This document shows positions 1 to 9,927 of a DNA stretch of 28,157 bases, one piece after another. The position numbers and the translations under genes were made by a program. The notes under the pieces were generated by a model. The model worked only from the letters and a program-made list of their open reading frames with translations. It ran no database searches and was not told the DNA's origin. The stretch is from Pseudomonadota bacterium (GTDB taxonomy: Bacteria > Pseudomonadota > Gammaproteobacteria > Burkholderiales > Burkholderiaceae_C): contig JAEZEB010000367.1 of assembly GCA_023438115.1 (NCBI GenBank), positions 1 to 28,157 of the forward strand, in the 5' to 3' direction. How positions within the stretch are numbered: the stretch's first letter is position 1; every line of letters begins with the position of its first letter.

Positions 1-1
1 G

Positions 2-607
2 GAGATGCCTGCGGCCTTGCCGCAGGTCCACGCCGCCGCACCGGCACCCTTGCCGCCGATGCCGATGCCCGAAGCGCCGAAGACGCCCGCTGCGTCTCCC
101 ATGCCGGTGGCCACCCCCATGCCCTCCCCCGCGTCCCCACCGGCGCCCGCGCTCGCCCTGGCCATGCCGAACGTTGCGACTTCCAATCCCGCGCCCGCTG
201 TGGCGCCGGCGGGCACCGCGCGGATCACGACCGCGGCGGTCCACCCGGCTTCGCCCACGCTCGCGGAAGCCCAGCCATTGCTCACGCAATTGCTGCAGAT
301 GCTCGAAAGCGGCAGCGGCGAACAGCTGCTGAGGCTGCTCGATGCCGATGCGCGCAGCACGCCCTCGGCGCAGGCGCTCTCGCGCCACTACGAACAGCTG
401 GTGCGCGGCGGCCGTCCCGTGCGCCTGTCGCACGTGGACTTCCGCGGCGAGCCGCGCGAAGGCGTGCTCCTGGTCACGGGCCGCATCCGCCTGCACGCGG
501 GGGAGCCCACCATCGACGCGCACGGCGAACGCATCGTGGTGCGCGCGGAGTTCGCATCGCGCGGCGGCCGCGTGATGCTCACCGGCCTGGGCGGAGGTGC
601 GGATTGA
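2..607 (+). CDS. Pro/Ala-rich protein of unknown function, probably 5'-truncated by the window edge
   Basis: The reading frame is open to the left edge. The first ATG (position 5) has GGAG directly against it, which is too close to act as a ribosome binding site, so the true start is probably upstream. The visible part opens with about 75 residues of low-complexity Pro/Ala/Met sequence, which looks like a linker or periplasmic stalk. A folded region of about 115 residues follows, with helices (LLTQLLQMLES, ALSRHYEQLV) and then alternating beta-like strands (GVLLVTGRIRL, RIVVRAEF). This pattern loosely recalls an NTF2/SnoaL-like fold, but I recognise no family. Its stop overlaps the TTG start of the next gene (TTGA), so the two are probably co-translated. 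Its place ahead of an O-antigen ligase and a CpsB-type phosphatase suggests a part in polysaccharide production or export, by context only. Confidence 0.55.
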   Translation, partial: EMPAALPQVHAAAPAPLPPMPMPEAPKTPAASPMPVATPMPSPASPPAPALALAMPNVATSNPAPAVAPAGTARITTAAVHPASPTLAEAQPLLTQLLQMLESGSGEQLLRLLDADARSTPSAQALSRHYEQLVRGGRPVRLSHVDFRGEPREGVLLVTGRIRLHAGEPTIDAHGERIVVRAEFASRGGRVMLTGLGGGAD

Positions 608-1791
608 ACGCCGTGACGCTCCCGCTGGCCGGCACGGTGCGCTGGGTGCCCACGCTGGCCGCGGCCGCCGTGGCCTGTGCCCTGCTGTGGGCCGGCGTGT
701 CCGCGCACCTCAGGCTCGCGTGCGTGGTCAAGGACACGCCTTACCTGCCCTTGTGCGATGCGGCCGCGGAGACCGCGCAGGAGCGGCAGCACGCGCTGGG
801 CGAACGCATCGCGCGCAATCCCGGCGACTCGTGGGCCTGGGTGCGGCTCGTCTCCGCGCAGGACGCCGCGACCGACACGCCCGTGCTGCAGGGCGCGGCC
901 GTGCTCGCGCCGCACCATGCCAACGTGCTGAAGCGGCGTGCCGCCGAGGCATTGCAGGAAGGCCGCATGGAAGAGGGCGTGGACCTGCTGATGCAACTGG
1001 TCCGTCACCGGGGCAATGCCGAGGCCGCGCAAGGCATCGCGCGCCTGGCGGCGATGCCCGGAGGCATGGACCTGCTGCGTCCGCACCTGCCGCAGGCGCG
1101 GCGCTGGCTGCCCGCCACGCTGAATGCCATGCAGGCCCTGAAGATGCCGCCTTCGCAGGCGCTGCCGCTCGTGGCCGAATCGCTGCGCCTCGGCGTGCTC
1201 GACGAGGCCACGCGCCGCAGGTACATGCGCGCGCTCAAGGCGTCGGGCGCGTGGCTCGATGCGTACGGCCTGTGGCTCGCGCAACACTCCAACACCGTCC
1301 CGCTGCTCTACAACGGAAGCTTCGACGCGCCTTTCGTGATCGACGGCTTCGACTGGGAATACACGCCGGTGACCCGCAGCCGCGCCGGCGTGCTCGTGAA
1401 CCAGCTTCCCATCGCGCGCCGCGGCCTCGTGCTCGAACTGGAATTCACGGGCCGCAGTTTCACCGCGCCCGTGTTGCGACAACATGTGTTCGTGCCGCCG
1501 GGCAACTACAGGCTGCGCGGCGAATACATGGCCTCGAAGCTGCGATCGGAAAGCGGCCTCGCCTGGAAGGTCGTGTGCACAACCACGGGAACGCAAGCAC
1601 CGGCGCGCATGGAGCCGATGCAGGACACGGGCGGCCTGTGGAAGGACGCGCACCTCGAGTTCACGATCCCCGCCGATTGCGGACCCGTCGCAAGCCTGCA
1701 GCTCGAACCCACTGCCGCGTACGAAGCGAACGCAGGTATCAAAGGCCGAGTTGAGCTCGACGCGATCACGCTCGTTCGCATTGAAAACTAG
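604..1791 (+). CDS. Membrane-anchored protein with helical repeat region and possible carbohydrate-binding C-terminal domain
   Basis: 395 residues starting at TTG, which overlaps the upstream stop as TTGA. No better in-frame ATG lies near the N-terminal membrane segment (about residues 14-33), so the TTG start is favoured. Residues about 55-230 are helical and Ala/Leu-rich with a TPR-like character (NPGDSWAWVRL, LAPHHANVLKRRAAEAL). From about residue 235 the protein becomes beta-rich, starting with NGSFDAPFVIDGFDW. That resembles the opening of galactose-binding-like or CBM4/9-type jelly-roll domains. The domain name is inferred from its look; I cannot name a family with certainty. The predicted topology is one N-terminal anchor with the rest in the periplasm. 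Position in the exopolysaccharide locus fits a role in handling the polymer in the periplasm. Confidence 0.7.
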   Translation: MNAVTLPLAGTVRWVPTLAAAAVACALLWAGVSAHLRLACVVKDTPYLPLCDAAAETAQERQHALGERIARNPGDSWAWVRLVSAQDAATDTPVLQGAAVLAPHHANVLKRRAAEALQEGRMEEGVDLLMQLVRHRGNAEAAQGIARLAAMPGGMDLLRPHLPQARRWLPATLNAMQALKMPPSQALPLVAESLRLGVLDEATRRRYMRALKASGAWLDAYGLWLAQHSNTVPLLYNGSFDAPFVIDGFDWEYTPVTRSRAGVLVNQLPIARRGLVLELEFTGRSFTAPVLRQHVFVPPGNYRLRGEYMASKLRSESGLAWKVVCTTTGTQAPARMEPMQDTGGLWKDAHLEFTIPADCGPVASLQLEPTAAYEANAGIKGRVELDAITLVRIEN

Positions 1792-1827
1792 CGCGGGAAA
1801 TCACACCCGCGCGCGAAAACCCGGTGC

Positions 1828-1833
1828 TATAGT
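1828..1833 (+). promoter_or_regulatory. Candidate extended -10 promoter for the FecR-like small gene
   Basis: TATAGT is preceded by TGC, an extended -10 arrangement. It lies 28 bases before the ATG at 1862, so the leader would be about 22 bases and contain AAGGAG at 1850-1855. No good -35 box stands 17 bases upstream. If real, it gives the FecR-like gene and those behind it their own transcription start inside the polysaccharide locus. Confidence 0.45.
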
Positions 1834-1861
1834 GCCCCGCACCCCAAGCAAGGAGCAATTC

Positions 1862-2311
1862 ATGGCCACCAAGAAGCTGCTGCTCGCCGCACTCGCTTTC
1901 GCAGGCTCCGCCGCCTTCGCGCAAGCGCCCGTCGGCACCGTCGTCAACGTCAATGGCGTGGTGACTGCAACCACGGGCACCACCGGAACGACGGTGGCAC
2001 CAGGCACCGCGATCCAGAACGGCATGCGTTTCGTCACCACGTCGAACGCTTCGGTCACGCTGCGCCTGAACAGCGGCTGCCAGGTGACCGTGCCTCCCGG
2101 CCACGGCGTCACCGTGCTCTCCACCATGACCTGCCAGCAGCTCACCGCCGCCGTGCAGCCCGTGGTGCCGGTGGCCGCGCAAGCGTCGGCGGGCCCCCTG
2201 CCCGGCACCGTGGGCACGGTGATCGGCGGCGTGGGCGCGCTGATTGCGGTGGGCATCCTGGCCGAGGAACTCGACGACGATGACGACGACGCTCCCGTGA
2301 GCGCGCAGTGA
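1862..2311 (+). CDS. Small secreted FecR-like protein with acidic C-terminal tail
   Basis: 149 residues; the ATG start is well supported by AAGGAG seven bases upstream and by a clean Sec signal peptide (KK, hydrophobic core, AFA-QA cleavage near residue 20). The mature part (about residues 23-85) is a compact beta-rich region, VGTVVNVNGVVTA then MRFVTTSNASVTLRL, resembling the FecR-type sandwich that often accompanies outer-membrane and polysaccharide systems. Two cysteines (73 and 91) could form a disulfide. The C-terminus has a Gly-rich hydrophobic stretch (about 113-134) and then six consecutive Asp residues at 138-143. The stop overlaps the GTG start of the O-antigen ligase gene (GTGA). 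The FecR resemblance is by pattern only; no iron-signalling partner (FecI or TonB receptor) is nearby, so a structural or surface role is more likely than regulation. Confidence 0.7.
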   Translation: MATKKLLLAALAFAGSAAFAQAPVGTVVNVNGVVTATTGTTGTTVAPGTAIQNGMRFVTTSNASVTLRLNSGCQVTVPPGHGVTVLSTMTCQQLTAAVQPVVPVAAQASAGPLPGTVGTVIGGVGALIAVGILAEELDDDDDDAPVSAQ

Positions 2312-3738
2312 GTTCCTACGGCCTGGCCGATACGCACGAAGACACGGGGCCCATCGGCCCCGTGGCTCTTTCTGCGCTGATCGCGCTGCTGGTGCTCTCG
2401 CCGCTCATGCGCGGCGGCAACCGGCACGTGGCGCTGATCGTGCTGGAGGCCGTGGCGCTCGCCTTCCTCGCCGTGATCGCGGCCGGCGCGGGGCGTCCGG
2501 TGTTTCGTCCCTCGCGCAGGCTGGCGGTACTGGGCTTCCTGTTCCTCGGTCCGCTCTGGCTCGCAGTGCTGCATCTGCTCCCGCTGCCGCAGGCGTTGTG
2601 GAACGCGCTGCCCGGACATGCGCAGTACGCGCAGCTGATGGCCGATGCCGGCATCGCGCAACCGGGCTGGCTGCCGCTGTCGCTGGTGCCCGATGCTACG
2701 CTCGCGTCGCTGCTGGCGGGCATCCCGCTGATGGCAGCCTTCGCCGCGGGCTACCTGGCGAGCACGCGGCAACTGAAGATCGTGTTCGCGGTGATCGTGG
2801 GCATCGCGTTCTGCCAGGTCATGTTCGGCATGCTGCAGCTTGGCGGCGGCCGCGATTCCGCGCTGTCCTTCGGCAACACGCACAGCGGCGCCTTCGGCAC
2901 CTTCGCCAACACCAACCACTTCGCCAACTATCTCGTGATGGCGCTGGCCGCCTACGTATGGCTCGCATGGTCGCGGCTGTCGGAGACGCGGCGCCACGGC
3001 ACCCTGCCGCGCCCGCACCATCCGCTGCACGCGGGCCATCCGGCGCCGTGGATCGCGGGCGCCGTGCTGATCGTCATGGGCATCCTCATGTCGCGTTCGC
3101 GCGGTGCCACGCTCGCAGGCCTGCCCGCGGTGCTTGCGGCCTTCGCGCTGGCGCTCACCGTCGGCAGCGGCGCGCGGCCCTGGCGCACCACGCTCATGCT
3201 GGTGGGCGGCACGGTGCTGGCAGCCGTCGCCCTCGTCGGCGTCGACGCGCTGGTCGCGCGCTTCGACCTGCAGCGCCTGGCCGCGGACGCGCCGCTGCGC
3301 CCCATGCAGGCGGCCCCCACGCTGGAAGGCGCGGGCCACTTCTGGCCTTTCGGCGCGGGCTGGGGCACCTACTACTGGGTCTATCCGCGGTTCCAGCCGG
3401 CGGAGCTCGTGGGCACGGCGCACCATGCGCACCACGACTACGCGCAGCTGCTGTTCGAGGGCGGGCTTGCCGCGGTGCTGCTCATGGCCGCCTTCGCGTG
3501 GCTGGCCGTCGCGCGCACGGCCACGCTCGTGCGCACCGTGATGCGCCGGCAGCGCCTGCGCCGGGGCGAGATGCTCGTCGCGATCTGCGGCCTGGGGTTG
3601 CTCGGCTTCCTGCTGCATTCGCTGCTGGAATTCAACATGCACATCCCGGCCAACGCCATCCTCGCTGCGCTGCTGGCCGGCGTGTTCCTGCGCCCGCTGG
3701 ATCCCGTGGACGGCGGCGAGGAGCGCGCGGATGATTGA
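2308..3738 (+). CDS. O-antigen ligase / Wzy-type polymerase family membrane protein
   Basis: 476 residues, GTG start overlapping the previous stop by four bases. The protein is almost entirely hydrophobic segments, with around a dozen predicted membrane spans. It carries the signs of the O-antigen ligase (Wzy_C/RfaL) family: a GAFGTFANTNHFANY segment near residue 193, SRSRGATLAG near 261, and the periplasmic-loop pattern HHAHHDYAQLLFEGG near 372 ahead of the last spans. Members join or polymerise undecaprenyl-linked oligosaccharides on the periplasmic side of the inner membrane. Here the neighbouring tyrosine phosphatase suggests polymerisation or attachment of an exopolysaccharide rather than LPS core ligation, but sequence alone cannot separate the two. 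The 3' end overlaps the phosphatase gene by eight bases. Confidence 0.88.
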   Translation: MSSYGLADTHEDTGPIGPVALSALIALLVLSPLMRGGNRHVALIVLEAVALAFLAVIAAGAGRPVFRPSRRLAVLGFLFLGPLWLAVLHLLPLPQALWNALPGHAQYAQLMADAGIAQPGWLPLSLVPDATLASLLAGIPLMAAFAAGYLASTRQLKIVFAVIVGIAFCQVMFGMLQLGGGRDSALSFGNTHSGAFGTFANTNHFANYLVMALAAYVWLAWSRLSETRRHGTLPRPHHPLHAGHPAPWIAGAVLIVMGILMSRSRGATLAGLPAVLAAFALALTVGSGARPWRTTLMLVGGTVLAAVALVGVDALVARFDLQRLAADAPLRPMQAAPTLEGAGHFWPFGAGWGTYYWVYPRFQPAELVGTAHHAHHDYAQLLFEGGLAAVLLMAAFAWLAVARTATLVRTVMRRQRLRRGEMLVAICGLGLLGFLLHSLLEFNMHIPANAILAALLAGVFLRPLDPVDGGEERADD

Positions 3739-4519
3739 CCTGCACAGCCACATCCTGCCCGGCATCGACGACGGCTCGCGCAGCCTGGAGATGTCGCTGG
3801 ACATGGCGCGCATGGCGGTCGACGACGGCATCGAGGTGATGGCGTGCACGCCGCACATCTATCCTGGCCTCTACATGAACGACACGGCCGGCATCGTCGC
3901 CGCGCGCGACAGGCTGCAGGCCGAGCTCGACGAACGCGGCATCCCGCTGAAGCTCACCACCGGCGCCGACGTGCACCTGGTGCCGGGGCTGCTGGATGGC
4001 CTGCGCGAAGGCATCGTGCCCTGCCTGCACGGCACGCGCTACCTGCTGCTGGAGCCCTCGCACCACGTGGCGCCGCCGCACTTCGAGGAGTCGGTGTTCC
4101 GCCTCGTGGCCGCGGGCTACGTGCCCGTGATCACGCATCCCGAGCGCCTCACCTGGGTGGAAGACCACTACCCCGTGTTCGGTGCACTGGTGCGGCAGGG
4201 CTGCTGGATGCAGGTCACCGCGGGCGCCCTCACCGGCACCTTCGGCTCGCGCGCGAAATACTGGGGCGAGCGCTTCCTGGGCGACGGCCTCACGCACATC
4301 ATCGCGAGCGATGCGCATTCCTCGGGCCGGCGCTCGCCGGTGATGTCGCAGGCCCGCGAGATCGCGGCTCGCATGCTGGGTCGCGAGGAAGCGCAACTGC
4401 TCGTGCAGGGACGCCAGCAGAAGATCCTGGAGAACGCACCGCCCTCCGAGGTACCGTCTCCCCCGCAGGTGGAGCCGCGCAAGGAAAGCTGGCTGCAGGG
4501 GCTGTTCCGCCGCCGGTGA
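3731..4519 (+). CDS. CpsB/YwqE-type PHP-domain protein-tyrosine phosphatase
   Basis: 262 residues, start ATG inside the end of the ligase gene. It has the metal-binding motifs of the PHP-fold tyrosine phosphatases (CpsB/CapC/YwqE): HSHILPGIDDG at 5-15 (His5, His7, Asp13), TPHIYPG with His42, LLLEPS with Glu108, THPER with His136, and ASDAHSSG with Asp194 and His196. The length is typical of the family. These manganese-dependent cytosolic enzymes remove phosphate from bacterial tyrosine kinases that control chain length and export of capsule or exopolysaccharide. The partner kinase is not in the window and is expected upstream. The C-terminal 35 residues are a Pro/Glu-rich tail ending LFRRR, longer than a bare catalytic domain needs. 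This is probably the last gene of the polysaccharide operon, although I see no clear terminator after it. Confidence 0.9.
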   Translation: MIDLHSHILPGIDDGSRSLEMSLDMARMAVDDGIEVMACTPHIYPGLYMNDTAGIVAARDRLQAELDERGIPLKLTTGADVHLVPGLLDGLREGIVPCLHGTRYLLLEPSHHVAPPHFEESVFRLVAAGYVPVITHPERLTWVEDHYPVFGALVRQGCWMQVTAGALTGTFGSRAKYWGERFLGDGLTHIIASDAHSSGRRSPVMSQAREIAARMLGREEAQLLVQGRQQKILENAPPSEVPSPPQVEPRKESWLQGLFRRR

Positions 4520-4562
4520 TCCCCCATGGCGGCGCCGACCGCACATGGCCGACAATGGCGGC

Positions 4563-5534
4563 ATGAAACGCCGACACCTCCTCCTCTCCGGTCTCGCCAC
4601 TTCCGCCGCGCTCGCCGCTCCCGCCGTCCTCGCGCAGGCGCGCCCGATCCGCATCGTCGTGCCCTACGCCCCCGGCGGCCCGATCGACGTCACGGCACGC
4701 GTGCTCGCCGAGCGCGTGAAGGACACCCTGGGCACGGTGATCATCGAGAACAAGCCCGGTGCCGGCGGCAACATCGGTGTCGACGCGGTGGCGAAGGCAG
4801 CGCCCGACGGCCTGACCATCGGCATCGCCGCGGTGGCCACGCACGCGATCAACCCGTGGCTGTTCTCGCGCATGCCCTTCGACGCCGCGAAAGACTTCGC
4901 GCCCATCACGCAGATGGTGCGCGTGCCTAACGTGCTGGTGATGAACGCGGCGACCGCGGAACGCCTGAAGATCGCCACGCTCGCCGACCTGATCGCGTAC
5001 GCGAAGGCGAACCCCGCGGGCCTGAACTACGGCAGCGGCGGCAACGGCAGCGCCGGCCACCTCGCCGGCGAGATGTTCAAGCGCGAGGCCGGCATCTTCG
5101 CGGTGCACATCCCGTACAACGGCGGCAACCCCGCGCAGCTCGCCCTGCTTTCCGGCCAGGTCGACTTCAACTTCGACAACCTCGCCACCGCGGCGCCCAA
5201 CATCCGCTCGGGCAAGCTCAAGGCGCTGGCCGTCACCACGCAGCAGGCCTCCTCCATGCTGCCGGGCGTGCCGCCGGTCGCCGACACGCTCAAGGGCTTC
5301 TCGATCGACACCTGGTGGGGCCTGGTCGGCCCGGCGGGCATGCCGGCCGAGCTCGTGCAGAAGTACAACCAGGCCTTCGTGGCGGCGCTGAATTCGCCGG
5401 AAGCGAAGACCCGCTTTGCCAGCCTGCTGGCCGAGCCGGTGACCAACACGCCGGAGGAATTCGCCCGGTTCATGCGTGCCGAACTCGCCAAATATGAAAA
5501 AGTCGTGAAAGCCTCGGGCGCAAGGGTGGATTGA
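4563..5534 (+). CDS. Bug-family tripartite tricarboxylate transporter substrate-binding protein
   Basis: 323 residues from the ATG at 4563. An in-frame ATG lies 18 bases upstream, but the later one places MKRRHLLLSG at the head of a normal signal peptide (hydrophobic to about residue 22, APAVLAQA cleavage). The two arginines could allow Tat export. The body is a standard Bug/TctC periplasmic binding protein: PIRIVVPYAPGGPIDVTAR, then ENKPGAGGNIGVDAVAKAAPDG, which forms the ligand-binding region, and YNQAFVAALNSPEAK near the C-terminus. Bug proteins bind small carboxylates and similar solutes with high affinity. No TctA/TctB membrane genes are nearby; orphan Bug genes are very common in Burkholderiales, so the ligand cannot be inferred. 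Confidence 0.93.
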   Translation: MKRRHLLLSGLATSAALAAPAVLAQARPIRIVVPYAPGGPIDVTARVLAERVKDTLGTVIIENKPGAGGNIGVDAVAKAAPDGLTIGIAAVATHAINPWLFSRMPFDAAKDFAPITQMVRVPNVLVMNAATAERLKIATLADLIAYAKANPAGLNYGSGGNGSAGHLAGEMFKREAGIFAVHIPYNGGNPAQLALLSGQVDFNFDNLATAAPNIRSGKLKALAVTTQQASSMLPGVPPVADTLKGFSIDTWWGLVGPAGMPAELVQKYNQAFVAALNSPEAKTRFASLLAEPVTNTPEEFARFMRAELAKYEKVVKASGARVD

Positions 5535-5632
5535 TAGCTGAGCGGGCGCGCCTACAGTGCCTGTCAGATTCGTCCTACGTACACTGGCTCAGCCGCGGCG
5601 GCACAGTGGCTCCACAACCGAGGGAGCCCGCC

Positions 5633-6172
5633 ATGACGCCGCCGCGCATCCTGCTCGCGATCGTTTCCGGCCTCGCCACCGCAGGCGCCGTGCACGCGCA
5701 GGCGGAGGGTTCCCTGCGATGGCGTCCCGGCGCACCGCCGCTGGGCCTCCAGTGGTCGGCGCCCGACTGGCGCGGCCCCTGCAGCACGGCCGCGTTCGGC
5801 TGCGAGAACGAAGGCAGCGCCCTCCTGTATGCCAGCCCCACGGCGCCGCGCAGCCTGAGCCTGCAGGTGAGCCGCCCGGACGCCGCGTCGGGGCTGCGGC
5901 TGCCGCGCGGGCAGGCGCCCGACCTGAGCTTCGTCGGCAAGGCCAACCTGGTCGAGGACTGGGGCGTGGGCATCTACGGCCGCCTGGGCACGGCCTCGCG
6001 CAGCAGCCTCCTGGGCACCGAAGGCGGCCTGACTTACGGCGTGGGCCTCAGCTGGGATTTCTCGCGCAGCGGCTCGGCCATCGTGGGCTGGGACAGCTAC
6101 GACTTCCGCACGGGAACCGGCGAGGTCCGCGACGTGCGCGGACCCAGCCTGGGCCTGCAGTGGCGCTACTGA
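5633..6172 (+). CDS. Small predicted outer-membrane beta-barrel protein
   Basis: 179 residues. I chose the ATG at 5633 because GGGAG lies about seven bases upstream and the protein then opens with a signal peptide (RILLAIVSGLATAGAVHAQA); the frame stays open upstream without one. The C-terminal 80 residues alternate polar and hydrophobic in short strands with Gly turns (LVEDWGVGIYGRLGTAS, GLTYGVGLSWDFSRSGSAIVGWD) and the chain ends LGLQWRY. A terminal aromatic residue on a last amphipathic strand is the usual signal for Bam-mediated assembly of barrels. It resembles small OmpA-barrel or YadA-like surface proteins in pattern only. The function is unknown. The gene converges on livF with a 13-base gap. 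Confidence 0.7.
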   Translation: MTPPRILLAIVSGLATAGAVHAQAEGSLRWRPGAPPLGLQWSAPDWRGPCSTAAFGCENEGSALLYASPTAPRSLSLQVSRPDAASGLRLPRGQAPDLSFVGKANLVEDWGVGIYGRLGTASRSSLLGTEGGLTYGVGLSWDFSRSGSAIVGWDSYDFRTGTGEVRDVRGPSLGLQWRY

Positions 6173-6185
6173 AGGCCCGCGGCGC

Positions 6186-6898
6186 TCACTCGCCGAGGTA
6201 GGCGGCGCGCACCTTCGGGTCGTTCAGCATCTCGCGGGCGTTGCCGCTCATGCTGATGACGCCCGACTCCATCACGTAGCCGCGGTCGGCGATCTCCAGC
6301 GCGCGGCTGGCGTTCTGCTCCACCAGCAGGATGGTGGTGCCCTGCGCGTGCACGTCGTTCACCACCTCGAAGATCTTGTCGACCATGATCGGCGACAGGC
6401 CCATGGACGGTTCGTCCATCAGCAGCACCTTGGGGCGGCTCATGAGCGCGCGCGCCATCGCCAGCATCTGCTGCTCGCCGCCGGACATGGTGCCGGCGAG
6501 CTGGTCCTTGCGTTCCTTCAGGCGCGGGAAGATCGTGTACATGCGATCGATGTCCTGCGCGATGCCAGCCTTGTCGCTGCGCACGTGCGCGCCCATCTGC
6601 AGGTTGTCCTGGATGGTCATGCGCGCGAACACGCCGCGGCCTTCCGGCACCATGGCCAGCCCGGTCTTCACCAGGTCCCAGGGGCCCTTGCCGCGGATGC
6701 TCTGGCCCAGGTACTGGATGTCGCCGTCGCTCAGGGGCAGCAGGCCCGTGATCGCCTTCATCGTCGTGGTCTTGCCGGCGCCGTTGGAGCCGATCAGCGT
6801 GACGAGCTCGCCTGCGCGGACCTCGAAATCCACGCCCTTGACGGCCTGGATGCCGCCGTAGGCCACCTTGAGGCCGCTCACTTTCAGCAGCGTCTCGC

Positions 6899-6902
<4 letters not shown>
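6186..6902 (-). CDS. livF: Branched-chain amino acid ABC transporter ATP-binding protein LivF
   Basis: 238 residues, the usual LivF length. Walker A is GSNGAGKT at 38-45, the ABC signature MSGGEQQ begins at 139, and Walker B is LLMDEP at 160-165. The switch region reads VEQN (Gln195), as in LivF-type proteins, where many ABC ATPases have His. The start overlaps the livG stop by four bases (ATGA), so translation is coupled. It pairs with LivG to power LivHM import of branched-chain amino acids or related compounds such as amides, urea or aromatic acids, depending on the missing binding protein. It is the last gene of the operon; I see no clear terminator in the 13 bases before the converging gene. 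Confidence 0.95.
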
Positions 6903-7708
<806 letters not shown>

Positions 7709-7714
7709 GTCTTC

Positions 7715-8830
<1,116 letters not shown>

Positions 8831-8840
8831 GGAGTCCTCC

Positions 8841-9770
8841 TCAGGCCCGGTCCGCCACGCGTTCTCCCAGCAGGCCCGAGGGACGCAGCGTGAGGATCAC
8901 GATCAGCACGATGAACGCGAAGATGTCGGAGTAGTGGCTGCCCAGGACCCCGCCCGTGAGCATGCCCAGGTAGCCGGAGCCGATGGCCTCGATCAGCCCG
9001 AGCAGGATGCCGCCCAGCACCGCGCCGGCCAGGTTGCCGATGCCGCCGAAGACGGCCGCCGTGAAGGCCTTCAGCCCGGGCAGGAAGCCCATGGTGTGCT
9101 GCACCGTGCCGTAGTTCGACGCGTACATCACGCCGGCGATGGTGGCGAGCACGGCGCCGATGATGAAGGTGGCCGAGATGACGGTGTCGGGCTTCACGCC
9201 CATGAGCGCCGCCACGCGCGGGTTCTCCGCGGTCGCGCGCATCGCGCGCCCGAGGCGCGTGTAGTTCACCAGGTACATCAGGATGCCCAGCGACACCGCG
9301 GTGGTGGCCAGGATCACGATCTGCGTGGTGGTGATCACCGCGCCGCCGAACTGGAAGGGCACCGAGGGCAGCAGCGTGGGATAGGGCTTGTAGTTCGGCT
9401 TGAAGATGATCATCGCCAGCGTCTGCAGCAGGATCGACATCCCGATGGCGGTGATCAGTGGCGCGAGCTTGGGGCTGTTGCGCAGGGGCCGGTAGGCCAC
9501 CTTCTCGATCACGAAGTTCAGGGCCGAGGCGACGATGCAGGAAATGACCAGCGCCAGCACCAGGAGCAGCCAGCCGGGGATGCCGGGCATGGCGTCGCGC
9601 GCCGTGGTGATGATCGCCCAGCTGGTGAGCGCCCCCACCATCAGCACCTCGCCGTGGGCGAAGTTGATCAGGTTGATGATGCCGTACACCATGGTGTAGC
9701 CCAAGGCTATCAGGGCGTACATGCTGCCGAGGACCAGACCGTTGATGATCTGCTGCAGCAGGATCTCCAT
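8841..9770 (-). CDS. livH: Branched-chain amino acid ABC transporter permease LivH
   Basis: 309 residues from the ATG at 9770, which gives the typical LivH opening MEILLQQIINGLVLGSMYAL and has GGAGAG upstream; the frame stays open for 44 more codons upstream but that part is hydrophilic and unlike the family. Landmarks are GIINLINFAHGEVLMVGA, the cytoplasmic loop YTRLGRAMRATAENPRVAALMGV and FLPGLKAFTAAVFGGIGNLAGA. It is the first gene of livHMGF. The periplasmic binding protein (livK) is not in the window, so it must be encoded elsewhere. Confidence 0.95.
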   Translation of the reverse strand: MEILLQQIINGLVLGSMYALIALGYTMVYGIINLINFAHGEVLMVGALTSWAIITTARDAMPGIPGWLLLVLALVISCIVASALNFVIEKVAYRPLRNSPKLAPLITAIGMSILLQTLAMIIFKPNYKPYPTLLPSVPFQFGGAVITTTQIVILATTAVSLGILMYLVNYTRLGRAMRATAENPRVAALMGVKPDTVISATFIIGAVLATIAGVMYASNYGTVQHTMGFLPGLKAFTAAVFGGIGNLAGAVLGGILLGLIEAIGSGYLGMLTGGVLGSHYSDIFAFIVLIVILTLRPSGLLGERVADRA

Positions 9771-9837
9771 AAAGGGTGCTCTCCGTTTCTTTCGCTCGTC
9801 GCGGCGGGTGCGCCGTCGTGGGGCTTGTGCCGCGTAC

Positions 9838-9869
9838 AAAAAACCCGCCTTTGGGGTCCGTGGCGGGTT
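9838..9869 (-). terminator. Rho-independent terminator after rarA
   Basis: On the - strand an eight-base stem (AACCCGCC / GGCGGGTT) closes a 12-base loop and runs into six T residues. It lies about 60 bases beyond the rarA stop and about 70 bases before the livH start. It most simply ends rarA transcription and insulates livH. Confidence 0.8.
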
Positions 9870-9927
9870 GTCGGCGCGAATTCTAATGGCCCCCGGAGGC
9901 ATCCCCCCGGCCAGCTCATCTAGGGGT

